Shown here piece by piece: positions 8,278 through 14,964 of a DNA stretch of 14,964 nt. Below the pieces are notes generated by a model that was given only the letters and a program-made list of their open reading frames with translations, did no database searches and was not told where the DNA came from. The position numbers were made by a program, and so were the translations under genes. The stretch is taken from NCBI GenBank assembly GCA_041689995.1, contig JBDNFD010000151.1, forward strand, positions 1-14,964, given 5' to 3'. Each line of letters opens with the position of its first letter. The first letter of the stretch is position 1. This DNA comes from DASSWG01 sp041689995. Its GTDB lineage: Bacteria > Bacteroidota > Bacteroidia > Flavobacteriales > Flavobacteriaceae.

Positions 8278-10278
8278 TTATATTTCCTGTTTTGGGGGAT
8301 TTAAATCTTTATTAGAAAGCTGTTCCTTGAATTCATTAATGATTCCTCCTTTCAACAAAACCCTCATTTGCCGATCGCTTAATGAATGATTTGTTTTGAA
8401 AGATTTTTCTTCGCCATTGGATTTTTTTACAATAACTTCAATATCCCTCCTGTTTTTTACATCTTCCCGAAGATTGGAAAATAAAACGCTGTCACCTTGT
8501 TCTATTTTTTCGTAATCGGTCATATCGATGAATTCCAAGGGTAAAATCCCGAAATTCACCAAATTTTGCCAGGCAATTCGCGCGTAAGTTTTTGCGATTA
8601 CCGCCACTTGGCCGAGATATTTTGGCGCAATTGCGGCGTGTTCCCTACTCGACCCTTGTGCGTAATTTTCTTTGGCGACGACAATATGACCGCCAAATTC
8701 TTCTTTGGCTTTCAAGGCACGATCGTAAAAAGTATCATCGATTACTGAAAAAGCATATTTACTTATTTCGGGCAGATTACTTCGAAAAGGCAAAACTTCT
8801 GCTCCCGCCCTCAATATTTCATCTGTGGAAACATTATCTCCCATTTTCAGCAAAACTGGAATTCGATATTCACTTCTCATCGGTTCAATATATGGGAGGG
8901 ATTTTATATTTGGGCCTTTTTTGAGCTCAATTTTACTGCCATCTTCCGGCGGCGCCACTAACATATCCGTATTAATGATTTCTATTTCCGGCGATTTGAA
9001 CAATGGATATTTCATGTCGTACAATTTCGCGAGATCCCGGGGATCTGTGATTTTTCCAGTCAACGCTGAAGCCGCTGCGGTTTCCGGGCTACACAAATAC
9101 ACCTGATCGTCTTCGGTGCCAGATCTGCTTGGAAAATTCCGTGGCATCGTCCGTAAACTAATGGTGTTAGAAGCTGGAGCTTGTCCCATCCCAATACATC
9201 CCATACAACCTGACTGGTGGAAACGGCCCCCCGCTGTAATTAAATTTCCAAAGGCTTTGGTGTCGATCATATTCTGGATAATTTGTCGGGAAGTAGGATT
9301 TATGTCGAAAGAAACATCCTGATGAATGGATTTATCCTTTACGATAGCGCCCGCCATCCAGAAATCGCGCAAACCAGGATTCGCGGAAGATCCGATCACA
9401 ACCTGGCTAATTGGCCTTCCTGCCACTTCCCGCACTTCCACAACATTTCCGGGACTGGTGGGCAAAGCGATTAACGGGACCAAATCATCTAGCACAATGG
9501 TGTCTTCGCTGTCATAAGTACAATATTCATCGGCAAGCAGTTCTATCCAGTCCTCTTCTCTTTTTTGTGATTTTAAAAATCGTTTTGTTTCTTGATCGCT
9601 CGGAAAGACCGTGGTGGTGGCACCCAATTCGGCACCCATATTAGCAATCACGTGGCGGTCCATGGCACTTAAATGTTGCAGTCCGTCGCCATAATATTCA
9701 ATGACTTTTCCTACTCCTCCTTTCACATCATATCGTCGCAACATTTCCAGAATTACATCTTTGGCGCTTACCCAGTCGGGCAATTTTCCTGTGAGCTTCA
9801 CCCCCATTACTTTTGGCATTTTCACAAAATAAGGCTGTCCAGCAATAGCAGCGGCCACATCCAATCCGCCTGTGCCGATGGCCAGCATTCCCAAAGATCC
9901 TGCCGCCGGCGTGTGGCTGTCCGACCCAACCATCGTTTTTCCTGGTTTCCCAAAACGTTCCATGTGCAACGGATGGCTTACCCCATTCCCGGGGCGGCTG
10001 TACCACAATCCGAATTTTTGTGCAGCAGAATGTAAAAAGGCATGGTCATCCGCATTCCTGAAATCGGTTTGCAATAAATTATGATCCACATATTGAACCG
10101 CGATTTCGGTTTTGGCGCGATCCAAACCCATGGCTTCCAATTCCAATTGAACCAACGTTCCCGTGGCATCTTGCAATAAAGCCTGATCTATTTTTATTCC
10201 GATTTCTTTTCCTGGGATCATTTCCCCTACCAACAAATGTTCGCTGATCAATTTTTGAGTTACATTTTTACCTGACAT
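8278..10278 (-). CDS. Aconitate hydratase, short (Aquifex-type) form
   Basis: Cytoplasmic aconitase-superfamily enzyme (666 aa) that would interconvert citrate and isocitrate in the TCA cycle. Visible conserved parts: VDHNLLQTD (D65, H66), GSDSHTPAAGSLG (118-130), SGCMGCIGMGQAPA (C358 and C361, two cluster cysteines), RNFPSRSGT (380-388), and in the C-terminal swivel domain DNVSTDEI (481-488) and GSSREHAAIAPKYLG (542-556, substrate-binding loop). The position where classical aconitases have IGSCTNS reads IGSSANPGLRD (295-305), so the third cluster cysteine is absent. The His of the usual STDHI is also replaced, giving STDEI. The length is shorter than the ~750-900 residues of classical AcnA/AcnB and fits the Aquifex-type subfamily. 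The ATG at 10278 follows ~165 bases divergent from terC. The FNT gene lies 182 bases downstream on the same strand. Confidence 0.88.
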   Translation of the reverse strand: MSGKNVTQKLISEHLLVGEMIPGKEIGIKIDQALLQDATGTLVQLELEAMGLDRAKTEIAVQYVDHNLLQTDFRNADDHAFLHSAAQKFGLWYSRPGNGVSHPLHMERFGKPGKTMVGSDSHTPAAGSLGMLAIGTGGLDVAAAIAGQPYFVKMPKVMGVKLTGKLPDWVSAKDVILEMLRRYDVKGGVGKVIEYYGDGLQHLSAMDRHVIANMGAELGATTTVFPSDQETKRFLKSQKREEDWIELLADEYCTYDSEDTIVLDDLVPLIALPTSPGNVVEVREVAGRPISQVVIGSSANPGLRDFWMAGAIVKDKSIHQDVSFDINPTSRQIIQNMIDTKAFGNLITAGGRFHQSGCMGCIGMGQAPASNTISLRTMPRNFPSRSGTEDDQVYLCSPETAAASALTGKITDPRDLAKLYDMKYPLFKSPEIEIINTDMLVAPPEDGSKIELKKGPNIKSLPYIEPMRSEYRIPVLLKMGDNVSTDEILRAGAEVLPFRSNLPEISKYAFSVIDDTFYDRALKAKEEFGGHIVVAKENYAQGSSREHAAIAPKYLGQVAVIAKTYARIAWQNLVNFGILPLEFIDMTDYEKIEQGDSVLFSNLREDVKNRRDIEVIVKKSNGEEKSFKTNHSLSDRQMRVLLKGGIINEFKEQLSNKDLNPPKQEI

Positions 10279-10420
10279 AAAAGAGCATTTTTATTCATTA
10301 AAATAAGAACCAAAAATTAGGGAATTATTCAATGATTAAATAATGTTTAACAAGTATTTAGCTTTTGTAAAAACGGACCTGATTCATGAATTAATGTAAA
10401 GCACGCCTGCAAAAAATATT

Positions 10421-10428
10421 TATATTTG
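10421..10428 (+). promoter_or_regulatory. Bacteroidota -7 box (TATATTTG) of terC
   Basis: TATATTTG matches the Bacteroidota sigma-A -7 consensus TAnnTTTG. It ends 15 bases before the ATG at 10444, implying a 5' leader of only about ten bases. A clear -33 TTG is not visible at the right distance. The box overlaps the alternative upstream TTG start at 10426, which argues against that start. Confidence 0.55.
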
Positions 10429-10443
10429 CAAAAATCTTTTATT

Positions 10444-11466
10444 ATGTGGATCATTTGGGCGGCATTCATTGTTTTGATCATTATTTGCTTGGCACTGGAT
10501 TTGGGGGTTTTCAATAAAGAAGACCATGTGATCAAACCCAAAGAAGCGGCTAAATGGACCAGCGTTTGGGTTGGAGTGGCTCTTGCGTTTTCCGGAGTGG
10601 TTTACTGGTTATTTAGGGAAGGTCTGGTTTCAAATCCCACTGATTTGTCCCCCGGTGAAGCATGGATCACCTATTTAACCGGGTATATTTTTGAATTATC
10701 GCTGAGCATTGACAATGTATTTGTGATTGCGGTAATTTTTAGTTCGTTTAAAATTCCGGCAAAATATCAACATCGTGTACTGTTTTGGGGAATTTTGGGT
10801 GCCATTGTTTTTAGAGCCTTGATGATTCTTTTTGGGGTCGCATTGATCACCAAATTCGAATGGATGATATATGTTTTCGGTGTTTTTCTGTTGTACACAG
10901 CTTTTAAAATGCTGAAAGATGATGACGATTCCGACCCGCATGATACGTGGTATTACAAAATCCTTATCAAGATTTTTCCGATTACCCAAGAACGTAATGG
11001 TCACGATTTTTTTATTATTAGAAATGGAAAAAGATTGGCCACTCCCCTTTTCACCGCACTTATTATCATTGAATTTACGGATATTATGTTCGCCCTGGAT
11101 AGTATTCCCGCTATTCTTGCGATTACCCAAGATCAATTCATCGTATTTAGTTCCAATATTTTGGCGATTTTAGGGCTTCGGTCCATGTTCTTCCTGATCG
11201 TGGGAATGCTCGAAAAATTTCGATTTATCCACTTCAGTTTGGCGGTGATCCTTGGTTTTGTTGGATTTAAAATGCTTACTATTGACTATTTTCACATTTC
11301 AATTTGGGTGTCGTTAGCCGTTATTGTTTTGGCATTGATAGGAGGGGTTTTGGCTTCTATATTTATCAAATTATCCGCAGAAGATGGAAACGATTTGAAA
11401 GAATATGGCGATCAGCAAGAAGAAGCTTTTAACCGCTTGGATGATGAGGAAAAAAAGAAGGAATGA
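10444..11466 (+). CDS. TerC/Alx family integral membrane protein
   Basis: Multi-pass inner-membrane protein of the TerC family (340 aa from this ATG), linked in other bacteria to tellurite resistance, manganese efflux (Alx, MeeF/MeeY) and metalation of secreted enzymes. Family hallmarks are both halves of the duplicated acidic motif: ELSLSIDNVFVIAVIF in the first half and IEFTDIMFALDSIPAI in the second. The intramembrane aspartates are thought to form the metal path. About eight or nine hydrophobic segments are visible, and the C terminus is a charged cytoplasmic tail (NRLDDEEKKKE). I chose ATG 10444 over a TTG 18 bases upstream because a promoter box covers the latter. No yybP-ykoY-like manganese riboswitch is apparent in the short leader. 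It is divergent from the aconitase gene. Mn2+ export is the most likely role, by family inference. Confidence 0.9.
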   Translation: MWIIWAAFIVLIIICLALDLGVFNKEDHVIKPKEAAKWTSVWVGVALAFSGVVYWLFREGLVSNPTDLSPGEAWITYLTGYIFELSLSIDNVFVIAVIFSSFKIPAKYQHRVLFWGILGAIVFRALMILFGVALITKFEWMIYVFGVFLLYTAFKMLKDDDDSDPHDTWYYKILIKIFPITQERNGHDFFIIRNGKRLATPLFTALIIIEFTDIMFALDSIPAILAITQDQFIVFSSNILAILGLRSMFFLIVGMLEKFRFIHFSLAVILGFVGFKMLTIDYFHISIWVSLAVIVLALIGGVLASIFIKLSAEDGNDLKEYGDQQEEAFNRLDDEEKKKE

Positions 11467-11685
11467 AGATTATGTTCGATCAAGCGGGATTGAAGTTATA
11501 AACCCGTAGAATCAGTACTTCGTCTGCAAATATAAATTGAATGGTATAGGATATAAAAAAAGGGATAAATGCGGAAGGGTTTGAACCTTCGATATTAGGC
11601 GTGGGCTTGGAAGTGAAAACTTGGTATAAAATGAAGGCCCAAGGAAGATGAATTAAGAAAAGGAATATTGATTAAAAATAACGAA
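11467..11685. other. Gene-free stretch between terC and the CRISPR flank
   Basis: No coding frame. It holds a hairpin at 11574-11590 which, read on the minus strand, is GAAGG-TTCAAAC-CCTTC, the form of a tRNA T-arm. A longer-range pairing TGGGC/GCCCA spans about 11605-11640. An A7 run lies at 11555-11561, which is a T7 run on the minus strand and could be the end of a leftward transcript. A minus-strand TATATTTG at 11527-11534 points toward the 3' end of terC. No complete tRNA can be folded here. Confidence 0.45.
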
Positions 11686-11778
11686 GGGTTTAAATAAACC
11701 TGTGTTCACACAAGGCGAGGCTCGTCGTTCCGATTAGCCTCCCTTTTAACGGTTTATTTAAACCCCGGTGCAATTGCA
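11686..11778 (-). ncRNA. Candidate structured RNA closed by a 15-bp stem, beside the CRISPR array
   Basis: GGGTTTAAATAAACC (11686-11700) and GGTTTATTTAAACCC (11751-11765) are perfect inverted copies. The 50 bases between hold two further stems: TGTG-TTCA-CACA (11701-11712) and GAGGCT/AGCCTC (11717-11722 with 11736-11741). The latter has an inner TCG/CGA pairing, giving a three-way-junction shape. A TATATTTG box on the minus strand (11785-11792) would start a leftward transcript near 11778, inside the palindrome GTGCAATTGCAC (11768-11779). No open frame runs through it. The strand is chosen only because of that box. It may be a non-coding RNA, a mobile inverted-repeat element or a flank of the CRISPR locus; I see no complementarity to the CRISPR repeat. 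Confidence 0.45.
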
Positions 11779-11784
11779 CTTATG

Positions 11785-11792
11785 CAAATATA
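11785..11792 (-). promoter_or_regulatory. -7 box (TATATTTG) reading leftward into the structured segment
   Basis: On the minus strand the sequence is TATATTTG, matching TAnnTTTG. Upstream (to the right) there are TTTTG elements at 15 and about 21 bases, so a -33 element is possible but not certain. It lies 60 bases left of the first CRISPR repeat and points away from the array. Confidence 0.4.
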
Positions 11793-11853
11793 TAAAAATC
11801 ATGGCATCAAAATCAAAATTAACCTTGTTTTTGGAAATGGATAACAAGCCTTT

Positions 11854-14800
11854 GTTTCAATCCTAGTTTCTAATTGGAATGGTCTGGAATAACAGCCCCC
11901 TAACCCCCGAAGGGGGAACTAAAAACGTTTCAATCCTAGTTTCTAATTGGAATGGTCTGGAATAGCATTAACCGAATGCGGACGACTAAACCCCGGTTAG
12001 TTTCAATCCTAGTTTCTAATTGGAATGGTCTGGAATAACAGCCCCCTAACCCCCGAAGGGGGAACTAAAAACGTTTCAATCCTAGTTTCTAATTGGAATG
12101 GTCTGGAATAAAGAAAATTAATCCTTCATTCAAAAAAGAAATGGGTTTCAATCCTAGTTTCTAATTGGAATGGTCTGGAATTTATTACCTTTGGCAGTGG
12201 CTAGGCAAATAGCAATGATTGTTTGTTTCAATCCTAGTTTCTAATTGGAATGGTCTGGAATACGTTTCGCTCAATCGAGAATTACTTCTTACTAGTGTTT
12301 CAATCCTAGTTTCTAATTGGAATGGTCTGGAATTGGTATCTCATTGATGAAAAATTATACATAGCACAAGTTTCAATCCTAGTTTCTAATTGGAATGGTC
12401 TGGAATTCAAAGGTCTTCCAGCGATAGACCTTGATGGTCTGGGTTTCAATCCTAGTTTCTAATTGGAATGGTCTGGAATTTGGTATCTCATTGATGAAAA
12501 ATTATACATAGCACAAGTTTCAATCCTAGTTTCTAATTGGAATGGTCTGGAATGCGGTGCCAAGCTGGTTATACTGATATTATATCAAAGTTTCAATCCT
12601 AGTTTCTAATTGGAATGGTCTGGAATAATTAATTAATCAAGCCTGCAGTGTCTCGCAAGCCAAGTTTCAATCCTAGTTTCTAATTGGAATGGTCTGGAAT
12701 AACAATGGGGACCTTTCCGGCAGAAAACATGTTTTGTTTCAATCCTAGTTTCTAATTGGAATGGTCTGGAATAATCCATCAGGTGCATAAAACCAATTGT
12801 CGGTAGTTATGTTTCAATCCTAGTTTCTAATTGGAATGGTCTGGAATATGCTAAGTTTCAAAACACTTGATTCCCTTTGGCTGTTTCAATCCTAGTTTCT
12901 AATTGGAATGGTCTGGAATTAATTGAGGCTGTTTCTCTTTTTGTATTTCCTTTCATGTTTCAATCCTAGTTTCTAATTGGAATGGTCTGGAATTAAATCC
13001 ATTGTCGATGCGTACATCCAAGAACTCGTGTTTCAATCCTAGTTTCTAATTGGAATGGTCTGGAATAAGGCTTCCGTGTGTCATTTATTTTTCTCTTTTT
13101 CAAGTTTCAATCCTAGTTTCTAATTGGAATGGTCTGGAATAGGGTTTCCACCTTATCCGACAACTCCAATTTTTTGTTTCAATCCTAGTTTCTAATTGGA
13201 ATGGTCTGGAATAGACAACTTAAAAATTCTTAAATTTAAGCGATTATAGTTTCAATCCTAGTTTCTAATTGGAATGGTCTGGAATCTAATTAGAAACTAA
13301 TCTTTTAGCTGTTCACAATGTGTTTCAATCCTAGTTTCTAATTGGAATGGTCTGGAATCGGCTGTAATCGCCGCAATAATGCTTTTGAAAAAGGTTTCAA
13401 TCCTAGTTTCTAATTGGAATGGTCTGGAATTATCACCGTGAAGACCGAAGGCATAGACCTTTTGGAGTTTCAATCCTAGTTTCTAATTGGAATGGTCTGG
13501 AATATCTTCGGGGGTCTCAAGGCTCAAAAGCGTAAGCGGTTTCAATCCTAGTTTCTAATTGGAATGGTCTGGAATCTTTCACTTATGCAGCATCGAAGGT
13601 TTTCACTGTTGGTTTCAATCCTAGTTTCTAATTGGAATGGTCTGGAATAAGGAACCCGTAAATGTATATTCCGATGCCGATTTGGTTTCAATCCTAGTTT
13701 CTAATTGGAATGGTCTGGAATTTACTTACAACGTTTTGGCTATGCGTAGTGCCTTGTGTTTCAATCCTAGTTTCTAATTGGAATGGTCTGGAATGAACCG
13801 GGGGAAGCTCTCGGCTACCCGGCTCCCGGCGTTTCAATCCTAGTTTCTAATTGGAATGGTCTGGAATTCCGGGCGCGGCCACGGTGGAAGAAATAACCGC
13901 GAGGTTTCAATCCTAGTTTCTAATTGGAATGGTCTGGAATGTTTTGAAAATTAGAGCTTGGGTTGTTGGGATTATGTTTCAATCCTAGTTTCTAATTGGA
14001 ATGGTCTGGAATATTTCAAGAACACAATACAACACAGAACACGCCTAGTTTCAATCCTAGTTTCTAATTGGAATGGTCTGGAATATGGAGTCCAATCTTC
14101 ACTATGATTTATAACATTTTGTTTCAATCCTAGTTTCTAATTGGAATGGTCTGGAATCGGGTGGGTGGGCGGGACACATACATTTGGAATGATAGTTTCA
14201 ATCCTAGTTTCTAATTGGAATGGTCTGGAATACCCTAAATTTCCATTTATTGAAGATATACGAACCTTGTTTCAATCCTAGTTTCTAATTGGAATGGTCT
14301 GGAATTCCAACTTCGGAAATCTACGCAAAATTACAATCTGGTTTCAATCCTAGTTTCTAATTGGAATGGTCTGGAATGCGATAAGGAATTTTGGCGACGT
14401 GAACTTGGGTTCAGTTTCAATCCTAGTTTCTAATTGGAATGGTCTGGAATCCGCCACGCTGAAGGCAAGCCTTAACCTGATTAACAGTTTCAATCCTAGT
14501 TTCTAATTGGAATGGTCTGGAATTTATGCAGGCTTTACTCTTTGGTTTGTTTCTTTTGGGTTTCAATCCTAGTTTCTAATTGGAATGGTCTGGAATTGGG
14601 GGTGAAGGGGATTCAAGATACCCCAATCAATTAGTTTCAATCCTAGTTTCTAATTGGAATGGTCTGGAATTGTTTCTAAAAATCTGTTCCATTTTTTTGT
14701 TTTTTTGTTTCAATCCTAGTTTCTAATTGGAATGGTCTGGAATAATTAAGGAAGCGAAAAGCCCTTTTACAGTAACATACGTTTCAATCCTAGTTTCTAA

Positions 14801-14963
14801 TTGGAATGGTCTGGAATCTAAAAAGATTTATTCAGATGGATATGGAGATCGGTGTTTCAATCCTAGTTTCTAATTGGAATGGTCTGGAATAACAGCCCCC
14901 TAACCCCCGAAGGGGGAACTAAAAACGTTTCAATCCTAGTTTCTAATTGGAATGGTCTGGAAT
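11854..14963 (-). CRISPR. CRISPR array, 43 repeats of 37 nt and 42 spacers, continuing past the right edge
   Basis: The plus-strand repeat begins GTTTCAATCC and ends GGTCTGGAAT, 37 nt, and I see no variant among the 43 copies. The first is at 11854-11890 and the last at 14927-14963; base 14964 is the first base of another spacer. Spacers are 35-38 nt, apart from one of 43 nt (12182-12224). On the minus strand the repeat ends GGATTGAAAC, giving an 8-nt ATTGAAAC handle, and folds weakly as CATTCC...TAG-AAA-CTA-GGATTG. That fits Cas6-type processing in type I or III systems and suggests leftward transcription with the leader at the right, outside the window. The lack of any degenerate terminal repeat at the left leaves the orientation open. 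No cas genes are present in the window. Several spacers read as open frames (for example WYLIDEKLYIAQ), consistent with phage or plasmid genes. Confidence 0.98.
11891..11926. repeat. Spacer present three times, containing a C5-GAA-G5 palindrome
   Basis: This 36-nt spacer (starts AACAGCCCCC, ends ACTAAAAAC) recurs identically at 12037-12072 and 14891-14926, that is as spacers 1, 3 and 42. Its core CCCCCGAAGGGGG is a strong hairpin. From memory it resembles a CCCCTAACCCCCGAAGGGGG-type repeat that is abundant between genes in Bacteroidota. If so, the spacer matches a chromosomal dispersed repeat rather than a phage. Confidence 0.75.
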
Positions 14964-14964
14964 A

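Noticed and set aside
8566..10084. Series of plus-strand open frames within the aconitase region
   Set aside because: All lie antisense to a gene with clear aconitase motifs throughout; their composition is that of shadow frames.
10426..10443. Upstream TTG start for the TerC-family protein
   Set aside because: The TTG lies inside the TATATTTG promoter box, so it would not be in the transcript; the ATG at 10444 is preferred.
10696..11136. Minus-strand 146-residue open frame opposite terC
   Set aside because: Antisense to conserved TerC motifs, with no recognisable domain.
11565..11650. Complete tRNA gene on the minus strand
   Set aside because: Only the T-arm form is present; no D-arm, anticodon arm or matching acceptor strand can be placed.
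11555..11778. Retron-like msr-msd RNA, suggested by the 15-bp inverted repeat
   Set aside because: No reverse transcriptase gene lies nearby; the next gene to the left, terC, is on the opposite strand and is a transporter.
11686..11853. tracrRNA for a type II CRISPR system
   Set aside because: No anti-repeat complementary to the CRISPR repeat is visible here, and the ATTGAAAC repeat end argues for a type I or III system.
12848..12882. Degenerate repeat inside a spacer (AGTTTCAA in spacer 14)
   Set aside because: Only eight bases match the repeat and the spacer has normal length, so chance is the simplest explanation.

Overview
The window reads as chromosomal DNA from a member of the Bacteroidota, most likely a flavobacterium. 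The DNA is AT-rich, starts lack Shine-Dalgarno sequences, and -7 boxes of the Bacteroidota form TAnnTTTG (TATATTTG) stand before terC and beside the CRISPR array. The intergenic palindromes are also of kinds I associate with this phylum. This assignment is inference from sequence style, not from a database match.

Layout, left to right. (1) 1-3737: a large PLD-nuclease/SNF2-helicase fusion, translationally coupled to a wrecked GHKL-type ATPase. It looks like the remains of a defence or DNA-processing operon. (2) 3738-4548: a decayed stretch with a terminator-like hairpin, two palindromic dispersed elements, a small frameshifted ORF of unknown function and about 370 bases with nothing recognisable. 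(3) 4549-7182: a DinB-fold protein on the minus strand, divergent from a tandem pair of ZnT9-like cation diffusion facilitator paralogues. (4) 7225-10278: on the minus strand, an Aquifex-type aconitase homologue followed by a YfdC-like FNT-family channel gene that is split by a single-base frameshift. (5) 10444-11466: a TerC-family membrane protein, divergent from the aconitase, with a promoter almost abutting its start codon. (6) 11467-11853: a gene-free spacer holding an 80-base segment closed by a perfect 15-bp inverted repeat, with a TAnnTTTG promoter box pointing leftward through it. (7) 11854 to the right edge: a very regular CRISPR array with 43 complete, apparently identical 37-nt repeats and 42 spacers, running out of the window.

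No cas gene lies in the window. The reverse-complement repeat ends in ATTGAAAC, the 5' handle typical of type I and III crRNAs. I therefore infer leftward transcription, with the leader and possibly the cas genes beyond the right edge. The array has several oddities. One spacer, with a strong C5-GAA-G5 hairpin resembling a Bacteroidota intergenic repeat, occurs three times. Another spacer occurs twice with a one-base register shift. One spacer carries a 12-nt inverted copy of the repeat core, and one is abnormally long (43 nt).

The metabolic and transport genes (aconitase, CDF pair, FNT, TerC) look like an ordinary chromosomal backbone. The two ends, the helicase remnant and the CRISPR locus, look like accessory defence regions. 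Three separate reading-frame breaks occur: ATPase remnant, small ORF at 3890 and FNT gene. The last two can each be repaired by one base in or next to a short homopolymer, so real decay and sequencing error both need to be considered.
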